This document shows positions 1-49,334 of a DNA stretch of 64,000 nucleotides, in pieces. Under the pieces are notes generated by a model. That model made no database searches, had not been told where the DNA came from, and saw only the letters and a program-made list of their open reading frames with translations. Origin of the DNA: Mesostigma viride (lineage: Eukaryota; Streptophyta; Mesostigmatophyceae; Mesostigmatales; Mesostigmataceae); NCBI GenBank assembly GCA_009746045.1, contig RPFO01000312.1, positions 2,599,279 through 2,663,278 of the forward strand. Direction: 5' to 3'. The translations under genes were made by a program, and so were the position numbers. Numbering within the stretch: the stretch's first letter is position 1; each line of letters starts with the position of its first letter.

Positions 1-572
1 GCATCCATGCACCTATCCCGAGCCCTGGCCATGCCCCCATGTGCATCCGTCCATCAAGCTGTCCTCAACTTCACCACTGGCGCACGCATGACGTTCCATT
101 TGGGAAGTCGCGGTAGTGCCTAGTTGAAACCCACAAACAAGCTCAGGCTTCGCAAAAAAGATATGAGCTCACTTAGGGCAGTGGCACCATGCATAATAGG
201 ACAACTGGCTTGGCTTCGACCACGGGATGCCTCCATCTTCTCCGCAGGGCGCCCAGCAGTCAACACATTGCATAAAATGGCAAGAAATTTCCGGCAACTG
301 CTACAAGCTGATTGTAGCGGGTCGCAGCCAACCAATCACGGAACACATTCGGGCGACTGACTTTCAAAATTAAACAAAATGCCACTTTGCGGACCACAAA
401 GCGAAAAGAGCAGGCTAGCGGCTGGCAGCCAGCCGCCTCCTTGAGCTACTATGCCAGCAGCACTCCTCCTCACCGCGAGAGAAAGATAGAGCTCGATGCC
501 AAATGCCAGCCTTGTATGCATGCGCTGGTAACCTGCCTCAATGATATGACGAGACTTAAAAGTCTTGACTAA
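1..572. other. Left edge, no gene recognised
   Basis: No coding pattern, repeat or RNA gene is recognisable here. It is the 3' flank of the minus-strand zinc-finger/SAP gene, so it should hold that gene's 3' UTR and polyadenylation site. I could not identify a convincing signal. Confidence 0.4.
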
Positions 573-2148
573 CTAGTAGTTGGCAGCCTCTTTCAGCCGC
601 TCGAGCAGCACCTCCTTCTTGCCGCTACGCGGCAACCCCAGCGAGCCCAACACCTCCTTGAGCTCATTGATGTTGTGGTGCGACAGCTCGCCCTTGGCCA
701 GTTCCGCCTTCCAATTCTCCTTTGTCACTGCAGGGTGGGCGCCGCTGTCACTCTTGCGCTTGCCACGCGTGGCCGGCTTGCTCGCGTGCTCTTCTGCCTT
801 GGCCTTGGCCTTCTCCTCAGCATTTGCATGACCCTCCTCTGCCCCCCCAGCCTCCTTGACTTCCCCTGCAGGAGCTTCCGCCCTCTCCTTCTTGGCCTCC
901 GCCTCCGTGCCTCCCGCAGCCGCCTCGGCACCGGCCGATGCCTCCACTCCCCCCTCTTCCTCCTTCGCCTCCTTCTCTGCTACCTCCACCTCCTTTGTCG
1001 CCCCCTCTGCCTTTGCGGCCTCCTCCGCTCTCGCCAACACCTCCTTTTCCTCCTCCGCCTTTTCCTTCTCCACCTTCTCCTTTTCTACCTTTGCAGCCGC
1101 AGCCTTGGCCCCGCGGCCGCCCTTAATTGCGGCTGGGGTGGTCTTCTCGGCAGAGGGCTGAGAGGGGGCTGACTCTTTCACCTCACCCAACCCGCCCTTC
1201 TCGGCTGCCTCTGACACCTTGGCCTCCTCGCCTGCCCCCTCAATGGCCCCCGCTGTCTCTGCCCCCTTAGCCTCTGTTGCTGCCGCCCCCTTAGCCTCTG
1301 TTGCTGCCGCCCCCTGAGCCTCTGTAGCTGCCGCCCCCTTAGCCTCTGTTGCTGCCGCCTCCTTTGCCTCTGCTGCCGCCCCCTTTGCCTCTGTCGCTGC
1401 TTCCTGAGCACCGGACGACTTGGACTTGGCGAGCGCGTCCACGGCGGCCTTGCGGGCGTCTTCAGGGAGCTCGTCCATCCCAGGGACCACCTTTGCATAG
1501 TCGTCCGAGGCGTAGGTCTCCTCCAACGCGGCCACCTGCTTGGCACTGGGAGAAGGCATGGTTGGGAAACAAATAAATGGAGGGAAGAAGGGAATTGGAG
1601 GTCACATTGGAGGCCAAAAAAAAAAAAAAAAAGCAACGAAAGGCAAGGCGATATGTGTGTGTGTGTGTTGCGGTGGTGGGGCGTTCTAAGATAATATGTT
1701 TGTCGGTTGCTAGGATTACCAAACGCCCCCATCCTTACCATGGTACTTTAGACCTCTTGGTACTTATAGACCTCTTGGTACTTATAGACCTACAGAATAT
1801 CTATACATAAAAAATGCAAACAAAATAACTGACATTCAGAATTTCCAGCTCTAAACCAACAGACAAGGAATCCACACGAAGCAGAATGTTGAGCAGCCCA
1901 TTTGGCTACGCATACAGCATGAGAGCAGGAAATCAGGCAGCCACCGTGGCGCGCACGTACGTCACGCACGCCATGTGTCGCCAGGACAAGGAACTATGGT
2001 TGCGCTCGACCTTGCTGCCGCTGCCAAGGCGGATCTCGTCCTTGGCGATGTTCTTCTTGCACGCGGTGCAGGTCGAGCGGCCGGAGCGCGCCAGCTCGAC
2101 GCGGTAGCTGCTGGCTTCCTTGCGCTTGGTGCCCTCGTCCGCACCCAT
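573..2148 (-). CDS. PARP-type zinc finger and SAP domain protein, two exons
   Basis: Probable nuclear DNA-binding protein of about 386 residues. Exon 1 runs 2148 to 1961 and exon 2 runs 1545 to 573. The donor reads GAC|gtacgt and the acceptor cttctcccag|TGCC, and both are phase 2, so the join keeps the frame. Residues 15-63 form a PARP-type zinc finger: Y-R-V-E-L-A-x-S-G-R-S, then ligands C27, C30, H58 and C61 in a C-x2-C...W-x-H-x2-C layout. The join gives C-V-T followed by a 'GMDELPEDARKAAVDAL' stretch. To my knowledge such a stretch commonly follows this finger in stand-alone proteins, which supports the splice. Residues of about 95-320 are Ala/Glu/Lys-rich with tandem AAATEAKG octapeptides. 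The last 36 residues are a SAP motif (N-I-N-E-L-K-E-V-L...G-L-P-R-S-G-K-K-E-V-L). The start is the ATG just after a ccacag acceptor-like site, so an upstream 5' exon is possible. Alternatively exon 2 could start alone at the ATG at 1559. Confidence 0.75.
1240..1400 (-). repeat. 24-bp coding repeat (AAATEAKG octapeptides)
   Basis: In-frame tandem copies of a 24-bp unit inside the linker of the zinc-finger/SAP gene encode Ala-Ala-Ala-Thr-Glu-Ala-Lys-Gly with small changes. Copy number is likely to vary between strains. The repeat lengthens a charged, probably disordered or helical linker and does not touch either DNA-binding domain. Confidence 0.8.
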
Positions 2149-5100
2149 GTCTGTGGTAATACCAACATACCAAGGCACATTGTCATAGATACAACCATGC
2201 ATGTAAGCTGTCATACGCTACATGGATACAATGCATGTAAGATATAAAGCATATGTTCCATATATGCTATATGTTATGTACCAGATAACCATACCACAGA
2301 TTGCATTACAGAAGTACACCATATACATGCACTCCCCGTATTACACCGCACACATACCGCACGTTATTGCCCGATATATAGGATGATTCGTAGCACCAGG
2401 GTGCAGTAGGTCGTGTGGTATCCCGTACCCTGGTACTGCAGATCATTCATGCATTCTGCATGTATGCAACAATAATAGTCATACTCGAGACCATCCTTTA
2501 ACTTTAGAAGTCAGCATCCGGCTATTTTCTCCTCACCGGCGGCAATAGCAGTGTCATTAATAATAAGAAGTGTCTGTCTGGCAAGAGAGAGAAAGGAGGG
2601 TTCTCTCTATCTGGCGAGAGAGAAAGTAGGGTGGATCAATAAACCAGAATAAGAGTGTAGGTGAACAGCATGAGATGGAAAGTGAGATCAGGACCATTAG
2701 TCAATTCTGGATTAACTAGATCATGGCCGCGGGCAAGCGCAAGCCGTAAAAAAGTCCAGTCTGCACTCACTGGCACCGCAGCAACTAGGCTGTGATGTGA
2801 GGGCAGCCCCTCCAGTCCTATGACCGCTGACAGGCCTGAGTAGCTTCCAGGACCGATAAAGGAGATGCTATGTTTTTTTGGTAGCGCACACCTGGACTAT
2901 GGGGAGGCAGCGCTGTCTAAAAGTCCAAGCAACCGTGGTTGGACCTATGTGCGTGATCAGCCAGGGAAAAAAGGACCGTAGAACCTTTCAAATCGGGCCT
3001 TAAACTATAAATATCCACAGCCAACATATTCAGGGGAAGGACATTCAGACACAAGCGTGATGACAAAGGCTTGCCAAAGGAAGTTTGATATGCATCCCGG
3101 GAATATGCGATGCCCTTACTGCGAAAGATAACGAAAAGTAAGGGGCGCAGTCAAATCCAAGGAGCATAACCCAGTGGCACTGCACGTGAGCCCAGGCCAG
3201 AGGGTGCTCAGTACGCTACCGCAGGTACTCGCGAGAGCACTCTAGTGCCCCTCTTAGACATCAGTACCGAGCAACCAGTGAATACTGGATACGGCAGGAA
3301 AAGCGGTATGGTAAAGGGGATGCGAAACCGTGCAAAAGCAGGTGAACCGATGATAAATATAGAAACGACGGCAAATTGCCAGGGACATCAAGAAACTTGT
3401 GGGATGCCATATACAAACCCCACGGCGAAGGCTGAAGCCATCGGCACACAACCTTGCAGATGCATTATCAAAATTCACAAGCATTGGAAAGAACCAACGC
3501 CTCCCACGCCCGCCAATACCTGCCACAGGCGCGGTCTTTGTGGGCTCCTGAGCTGCTTTTCCCGCCATCTGAAAGGAAAGTTATGGTCTCCCTAGCAAGA
3601 AGGTGCGTACTAGGACAACAAAAAAATGTTGGAAAGCACGAAACGATCACAAAATGCAAAGCGCCCACGGTATGCCCTACGCCGAGGCCTCGCCAGTTGC
3701 TTCTTGCGGCCAAAGTAAGCGTTTTCTCGCATCTGTGTTTTGTCGTTTGGAATCGTCAGTTGAACGCGCGGGAACGTGTTGTACTACACCTCGAGCCACT
3801 AGTCACCAGGGGTAGGCGCCTAGGCCCGATCAAGCGGAATTGTTGAAATGAACGGCTCCCGCGCATCTAGCCTCCACATTTCCGTAGTCACAGTGGAGCT
3901 GACGAGGCTTACGAGTTGTGCCTGCTGTTTGGCAGTTGGCACAGGCGCTGTTTGCGGAGGCGTCAGGCGGAGCGGGGTCTCCACTGTTTGCATCAGGCGG
4001 AGCGGGGTCTCCAAACCGCGCCGAGCCTGAAATGGCGGGAGTCGAGGTGACTTGGTAGTTCCAGTTGGTGACTCTCAGAGACTGATGTGGATGCGCGGAT
4101 GGCAGAATTTCATCTTCTTTAGAATTCTCCCAGGCAATTGCACTGTTCCCGGGATCTCTTGTTTCCCGGCAACGAGAGAGGCAACGAGCCAGGGTGGCAC
4201 CTGCACCGGCACCTGCACTTAGGCCAGCAGCCATAGCCAAATAACCCGTAATAATTGGGGGTTGTTGACGCCGTGTGGCTGTAGTGCAGCTGCATCCCTC
4301 GGGTGACGCTGTCGCCCAGGTCTCGCATTTACATGGCCTTCTGAATTGCGAGGTTGGAGGCAGGGGCGATGATGTTGTCCCGCTGTCGCGCCGCATTTTC
4401 GGGATTTCCATTGCAGTGCCTGCCATGCTTGTTGGCAAGAAAGCTTCTCGTGCAGTGACCAGTAGCTTGCTGAGAAAGAACGGCATGAGCGTTTGGCACC
4501 TTCAATCCGCTTTTCGCAGTAGCAGCTGCACGGGGTACTCGAGGCCCTTGGCTATTCATGCGACTCAAACGCCTGGCGTGGCCAGTACTTGCCCTGGAGC
4601 ATCACGTGAGATTGGCAAATCCGTGGCCATCGTCGCAGCGGGCTCGTCTCCGTCTGGCCAAGGCAGCGGGCATCTTTGGGGTCGAAATAGCCGAAGATGG
4701 CCTCTGGCTAAGCCAGGCGTAACGGCGTCTGCCTTCCTCGTGAGGGGAGAAGACGGCAGTGGCCCCTTGACGAGGTAATGACGACAACATGACGTGCATG
4801 GCGGGGAGCAGGGTAGCTGCACCGCCTATATAAAGTCTCCACCTATTAGAAGTCCTTTTGAGATGGTATCATGCAGCGTGTTGCGTAGAATTCAGGTTGA
4901 TGTCACCTGCAAGGCTCTTTAGCGACTAGGGTTTACTGTATGCAGCTTCCGTACTGACAAAATACACACTGTCCTCTACAGTCGCATATGATGCGTAAGG
5001 TGCAGAAAGCGTAGCATCATCCCGTTTCCCCTCGCAGCTAATGGCGAAGTCATTGTTGCCTACTTGTCCGTACCTAGTACATATATACACCTGGCATATT

Positions 5101-5560
5101 CTCTTCACTTTCTTTTGTCGTCCTTCATCCGTTGAAAGGTCAATCAACTCAATTTCCAAATATTTTGCCGTGAAGAGTTGTCCGTCCATTCGTTGATTCG
5201 TGGTACAGGGTTCCAGGCCGAGCTGAAGCTGAATTGTGGTAGTGTAACTCTACTGTCTAATTATAGTCCATCTCGCCGCAACATTGCTGGGCAAGGTTTT
5301 CGGGGCGATTGGGGCCGCATTGTCAAGTCAGTGCATTTGGATAGCATGTTTCACGAATCTCATCCATGGAGCTCCACACAGCACCTGAATGATTGATCCA
5401 CCCCCCTTTCGCTATTAAAGTCATTCCCCCCCAACGTGCAAGGGAACTCCCCCTAGTGATTATATTTTGAACGTTCCAACGTTGCATTTTGAACGTGCAC
5501 TCATGATGGCACGCAGCCTCTATCGTGCTGGCACATGTAGCCTCAATGTACATATATGGT
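2149..5560. other. Intergenic, no gene recognised
   Basis: This stretch lies between the minus-strand zinc-finger/SAP gene and the first recognised MSH1 exon, so it should hold the divergent promoters and probably the 5' exon(s) of MSH1. Short open frames exist on both strands (for example 3830-4486 minus, with a Gly/Ala-rich hydrophobic run and two copies of a GDPAPPDA peptide), but none shows a domain, codon pattern or splice context I trust. 2250-3240 is AT-richer and featureless apart from a small AGAGAGAAAG-type repeat near 2580-2630. Confidence 0.4.
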
Positions 5561-5734
5561 GTGTATATGGCTGGGGGCGGAGGTGGCTTGCAGGGAAACT
5601 GATGGTGGACAGGGGGATCGTTCCTGCCAAGATTTGTCAGGTCCCCTACGGGTGCATTGCTTTTATGTGTAAGCGCATGTGCTTACAGTGTGCTCCCTAT
5701 AATAAGTATATGTACTTACATGCAATTACAGCGT

Positions 5735-6495
5735 GCTCAAAATAGTTATTACATGTACTTGCAGAGTGCTCAAAATAGTGATTACATGTACTTGCAGTGT
5801 GCTCACAGTAATGATTACATGTACTTGCAGTGTGCTCAAATAGCGATTACATGTACTTGCAGTGTGCTCAAATAGCGATTACATGTACTTGCAGTGTGCT
5901 CAAATAGCGATTACATGTACTTGCAGTGTGGTCACAGTAATGATTACATGTACTTGCAGTGTGGTCACAGTAATGATTACATGTACTTGCAGTGTGCTCA
6001 CAGTAATGATTACATGTACTTGCAGTGTGCTCACAGTAAAGATTACATGTACTTGCAGTGTGCTCAAAATAGTGATTACATGTACTTGCAGTGTGCTCAA
6101 ATAGTGATTACATGTACTTGCAGTGTGCTCACAGTAATGATTACATGTACTTGCAGTGTGCTCAAAATAGTGATTACATGTACTTGCAGTGTGCTCAAAA
6201 TAGTGATACATGTACTTGCAGTGTGCTCAAAATAGTGATACATGTACTTGCAGTGTGCTCAAAATAGTGATTACATGTACTTGCAGTGTGCTCACAGTAA
6301 TGGTTACATGTACTTGCAGTGTGCTCAAAATAGTGATACATGTACTTGCAGTGTGCTCACAGTAATGATTACATGTACTTGCAGTGTGCTCACAGTAATG
6401 ATTACATGTACTTGCAGTGTGCTCACAGTAATGATTACATGTTCTTACAAATACTTACAGTGTGCTCACTGTCATGATTACGTGTACTTACAGTT
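5735..6495. repeat. 31-33 bp minisatellite
   Basis: About 23 tandem units built on GATTACATGTACTTGCAGTG, differing mainly in a short variable block (CTCAAAATAGT, CTCACAGTAAT or CTCAAATAGC). The three block types recur in mixed order, so units have been shuffled or converted. Frames through it are open on both strands only because the unit lacks stops. It lies just upstream of the first recognised MSH1 exon, so it could be promoter-proximal or sit in a 5' intron. Confidence 0.9.
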
Positions 6496-6774
6496 TGCTC
6501 ACAAAAATGATTTTGACTCGTGCCTTTTCACCCGTCCCTTGATTCCCGCGTTCCTGTGACGGCTTGCCAAATGTCAACTTGCCTCACATATGAATGACTT
6601 GCTGCTTGTGCGGTCAGATGCCCCCCCGCCCGGTCCCTTTTCTGGGGCTCCCTGCTACGGGGAATTCCACCACCCGTCACGCCACCTGGCAATCGGCCAC
6701 TGAGCCAGAGCGCCCGCGCCCGGCCACCCACGCTCTTGGGGACTCGGAGGAATGCAGGCATCCGGCACACGCAG

Positions 6775-45505
<38,731 letters not shown>

Positions 45506-46028
45506 GTAGGGCGTGTTTTCATCTTTTAGGTCATTTTTGCAGATCCAAAAATGCATGATCCCAGAGCAAAAGCTCTCTTCGGTATGTGCGTAGTCTGGGC
45601 ATACATGAGGAGACTGTGAACACAAACGAATCCACGTGTATTGGGACCAAATCATATATTTCCATATAGTTCCCCCACTTTTGAGAAATTCTGCCTAATT
45701 GGGACCAAGAAATAAGCAAGGATGCCCACGTTATTGATTTCCCGCAAAACAGGTACTTTTTAATGATATATTTTTAAAAATCAAATCATAAACACTTCAA
45801 ATAATTGACATATCATATATTGTCAAATACTAGAGAGGGGGGGGCATGCAAACCCAAAATTTCAGGTCATTCTGACAACCACAGCTCAAGTTATTAACGT
45901 TCATAGTTTGTCACCAGTGACGAAGCTAAGGGAGGTTTTAGCCAGTATTTAACCACAATAGGACACCCCTTCATACATCTAAGCCACGTGAAAACTGGCC
46001 AAACCACATACTACCGTCCTCTGCACAT
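45506..46028. other. MSH1 3' flank
   Basis: 3' UTR and downstream sequence, AT-rich at 45740-45830. I cannot place the polyadenylation site with confidence. No other gene is seen. Confidence 0.5.
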
Positions 46029-46955
46029 ATGGTACCTCATGCATGTTCAGGGTTCATCGTCTCATTGATCGAGATCGCACTCCTGCAGCCTGGTGAGTTT
46101 CCCGCCATCTTTGTCGACTTTATCAAGGCATTCGACTCTGTTCTTCGGGAAGCTCTTTGCGCCGTTCTCGCCCGCGCTCGCGTCCCCATCCCCCTGATTG
46201 CTGTCATCCGCTCGCTGTATGAGGCCGGGGTCGACGCGTACCACCTCGGTGCACACTATCCAATTGCTGCTTTAGTTCCGTACCCCCCCCCCTAGTACTG
46301 GCTACCAAGTCAGACCTGTCTACTGCGGCCTCCCCTCCCCCTTTGAGACTTCCGCAGGTCATAGATAGAACGAGCGTGCGCTCACAAACAACACGGCACT
46401 ACCCCGCCATGTCCACTGCAGACAGGCGACTGGCAGGGCGCCTGCGTACCTGTACATTATTGTAGTGGATTATGTTGAGCGCCAAGCACGTGCCCGCTTT
46501 GCTAGCATTGCTGGCCGTGCCCCTGGCCTCACGATTCAGAACGAGACCGGGGAAGGGGGGCCGACTAACAAGCGGAATTTAATCGCTGAGCTCATTTATG
46601 CCGATGACATCATTCTCATTGAGCAGCCGGATTCTGCCCAACGCATTCACTCGGGACTCTCTAGCTCTTGCTTGGACTGCTATGCAGGACAAGAAGAGGT
46701 GGAAGACGATTGTCCAGGCTCACACGCCGGCCCCTGTGGGCAAGCCCCCTCCCCCCAGGAGGAAGGGGCGCTTTGCTGAGTAGATCGAGTAGTTAGTTAG
46801 GGTTTTCTAGATTAGCTTAGAGTTAGCTTGGTTCGGTTTTCGCGGCTTCGCCCACCTCCATCCATCCAGCAACGGAATAGGTGCTACATGATCTCCCAAC
46901 GGGGTCATGTTATCAAGGAGACAACCAGCGCAGGCGCCAGAATTAATTAATTAAT
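46029..46955 (+). mobile_element. LINE reverse-transcriptase fragment A
   Basis: A decayed non-LTR retrotransposon ORF2 piece. 46029-46295 encodes F-V-D-F-I-K-A-F-D-S-V, the RT motif with the first catalytic Asp, followed by L-I-A-V-I-R-S-L-Y. 46465-46779 encodes A-E-L-I-Y-A-D-D-I-I-L, the YADD active site at 46597-46608. The two parts are in different frames with deleted sequence between them (the GVxQGCVLSPYLF block is missing), so it is inactive. It ends with G-K-P-P-P-P-R-R-K-G-R-F-A-E, which recurs at 50790, and a 3' piece up to the TTAA array at 46941. Confidence 0.8.
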
Positions 46956-47890
46956 TAATAGACACGTGACTGCGTCACGTGAGCATAAGTCCTCAGTGGG
47001 AGGGGAACATGGGATGGAATGGATGGTATAAGCTATCTAGGTCCTAGTTACAGGGGTGTGGGCACCGCGGCCCGAATCGCTATGAATGCCATACTTGGTC
47101 ACACGCGGAGCCCCCACAGGCTTGGGGGTGGTCTCCTTCATCACTACTTGCCATCTATCCTTGCGCACCATCTGCCTCCATATTACAGACAAACCAGGAG
47201 GCTGCCCGGGGGTGAGCCCGTCACGTCTAGTGTAGCACATGTCCATGCCGAGTCTATCACGAAAAGTCCACGGGTGGCGGCCCTGCCGCGCGCGGCCGGG
47301 GGCACGCCAGGTGAGGACATATCGCCCAGGCTGGGCGGGCTTGGTGCCAGCTAGTCTATCTGATGTATCTACCTGATCTGTGCGTGCCAGGTGCCCGGCT
47401 AGGCCCAGGCCTGTGCCTAATAATGTGGGAAACATAGGGCAAATCAGCGTACAAATCCTCATTACTAATGTGCAAACCCAAGGGGATGTTAAGGGCCTTG
47501 CGCAGCATCTTGGTGACGGCGCCGTCGAGTCGTTGCTCCAGCTCCTGCATCAGTGTCCACGTCTCGGCGCCGTAGGTCAGGATCGTCAGAATGACGACAG
47601 AAATATCGGGAGAATCCGGACCATGGTAGCTTGAGCCTGCCGTTATCTTGTCCGCGTGTTCGAGTCGTTCAGGATTAATTAATTAATTAATTAATAGACA
47701 CGTGACTGCGTCACGTGAGCATAAGTCCTCAGTGGGAGGGGAACATGGAATGGAATGGATTAATTAATTAATTAATAGACACGTGACTGCGTCACGTGAG
47801 CATAAGTCCTCAGTGGGAGGGGAACATGGGATTAATTAATAGACACGTGACTGCGTACGTCACGGAACATGGGATGGAATGGATGGTATA
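46941..47890. repeat. TTAA / CACGTGACTGCGTCACGTG cassettes
   Basis: A cassette of a TTAA array, AGA, the perfect inverted repeat CACGTGACTGCGTCACGTG and AGCATAAGTCCTCAGTGGGA occurs at 46941-47010, 47674-47745 and 47758-47830, plus a truncated copy at 47831-47870. Related copies are at 55226-55310 and, inverted, 53150-53190 and 55600-55690, and another at 19379-19463 in MSH1. It behaves like the end of a mobile element or a mobile unit itself. Confidence 0.8.
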
Positions 47891-48600
47891 AGCTATCTAG
47901 GTCCTAGTTACAGGGGTGTGGGCACCGCGGCCCGAATCGCTATGAATGCCATACTTGGTCACACGCGGAGCCCCCACAGGCTTGGGGGTGGTCTCCTTCA
48001 TCACTACTTGCCATCTATCCTTGCGCACCATCTGCATCCATATTACAGACAAACCAGGAGGTTGCCCGGGGGTGAGCCCGTCACGTCTAGTGTAGCACAT
48101 GTCCATGCCGAGTCTATCACGAAAAGTCCACGGGTGGCGGCCCTGCCGCACGCGGCCGGGGGCACGCCAGGTGAGGACACTATCGCCCAGGCTGGGCGGG
48201 CTTGGTGCCAGCTAGTCTATCTGATGTATCTACCTGATCTGTGCGTGCCAGGTGCCCGGCTAGGCCCAGGCGCCTGTGCCTAATAATGTGGGAAACATAG
48301 GGCAAATCAGCGTACAAATCCTCATTACTAATGTGCAAACCCAAGGGGATGTTAAGGGCCTGGCGCAGCATCTTGGTGACGGCGCCGTCGAGTCGTTGCT
48401 CCAGCTCCTGCATCAGTGTCCACGTCTCGGCGCCGTAGGTCAGGATCGTCAGAATGACGACCTTGAAGAGGTCACGCTTGACGATCCGGGGTAGGGCAGG
48501 GTTGCTCCACCAGCGGCGGTGGTCATGGAGGTGCGCCCACGCCATGCCGATCCGTGTCGTCATGTCGTCCTCGCAGTCGGGAAGCCAACTGCCGAGCAGC
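46941..48600 (-). mobile_element. Two tandem copies of a LINE ORF2 3' part
   Basis: Minus-strand fragments of the C-terminal end of a LINE ORF2. The copy at 48563-48180 encodes R-I-G-M-A-W-A-H-L, R-D-L-F-K-V-V-I-L-T-I-L-T-Y-G-A-E-T-W, R-L-D-G-A-V-T-K-M-L-R and G-L-A-G-H-L-A-R-T, a pattern typical of the region after the RT in LINEs. 47019-47580 and 47879-48450 are near-identical direct copies about 860 bp apart, differing by single bases and small indels. TTAA/CACGTG cassettes sit between them (47675-47840). Confidence 0.75.
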
Positions 48601-48734
48601 TTGAAGCGGCCTGCAGGATGATGAATATGAATGGTGATGGAAATGTGTAGCCTTGTGCATTGAAATTATGACTGGCTTACGTGTAGAGCGACTAGATGAC
48701 CTAGACGGTGGGGCCGGAAACAGCTTGCTTGATT

Positions 48735-48836
48735 TATAATTTAATTTAAATTAATTTAATTTAATTTAATTTAATTTAATTTAATTTAATTTAATTTAAT
48801 TTAATTTAATTTAATACAATACAATACAATACAATA
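48735..48836. repeat. (TTTAA)n and (ATACA)n microsatellite
   Basis: About 18 TTTAA pentamers followed by four ATACA units, probably the tail of a LINE or of the SINE-like unit just before it. Confidence 0.95.
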
Positions 48837-48967
48837 CGCTACCGCCTCGTCTGCCATTACTGAGTAGAGGACAACTCGGATGAGGATTACATCCCCATCT
48901 AGTTTTTTTTTCTAATGAGATTAGCATACTAGTATACTCCGTGGCATGCCTTTGCGCATGACACGCA

Positions 48968-49282
48968 AGTACTTACTTACTTACTTACTTACTTACTCAC
49001 TCACTCACTCACTCACTCACTCACTCACTCACTCACTCACTCACTCACTCACTCACTCACTCACTCACTCACTCACTCACTCACTCACTCACTCACTCAC
49101 TCACTCACTCACTCACTCACTCACTCACTCACTCACTCACTCACTCACTCACTCACTCACTCACTCACTCACTCACTCACTCACTCACTCACTCACTCAC
49201 TCACTCACTCACTCACTCACTCACTCACTCACTCACTCACTCACTCACTCACTCACTCACTCACTCACTCACTCACTCACTC

Positions 49283-49331
<49 letters not shown>
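48968..49331. repeat. (ACTC)n / (ACTT)n microsatellite
   Basis: About 90 tetranucleotide units: ACTT at both ends, ACTC in the middle. The unique flank ahead (GGCATGCCTTTGCGCATGAC) recurs inverted at 55885-55905 next to a (TAAG)n run, so the tetranucleotide array is a reproducible end of a dispersed element. Confidence 0.97.
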
Positions 49332-49334
49332 TTG

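Noticed and set aside
675-1172. Plus-strand open frame across the zinc-finger/SAP gene
   Set aside because: It is a shadow of the Ala/Glu-rich minus-strand coding sequence, Leu/Cys/Arg-rich and without a domain.
3830-4486. 218-codon minus-strand frame with a hydrophobic Gly/Ala run
   Set aside because: No domain, no splice or start support, and an overlapping plus-strand frame of similar length exists. I could not separate it from chance.
5657-6559. Cys/Tyr-rich repeated peptides (M-Y-L-Q-C-A)
   Set aside because: They arise from the 31-33 bp minisatellite, with frames changing at each indel. No start context or splice support.
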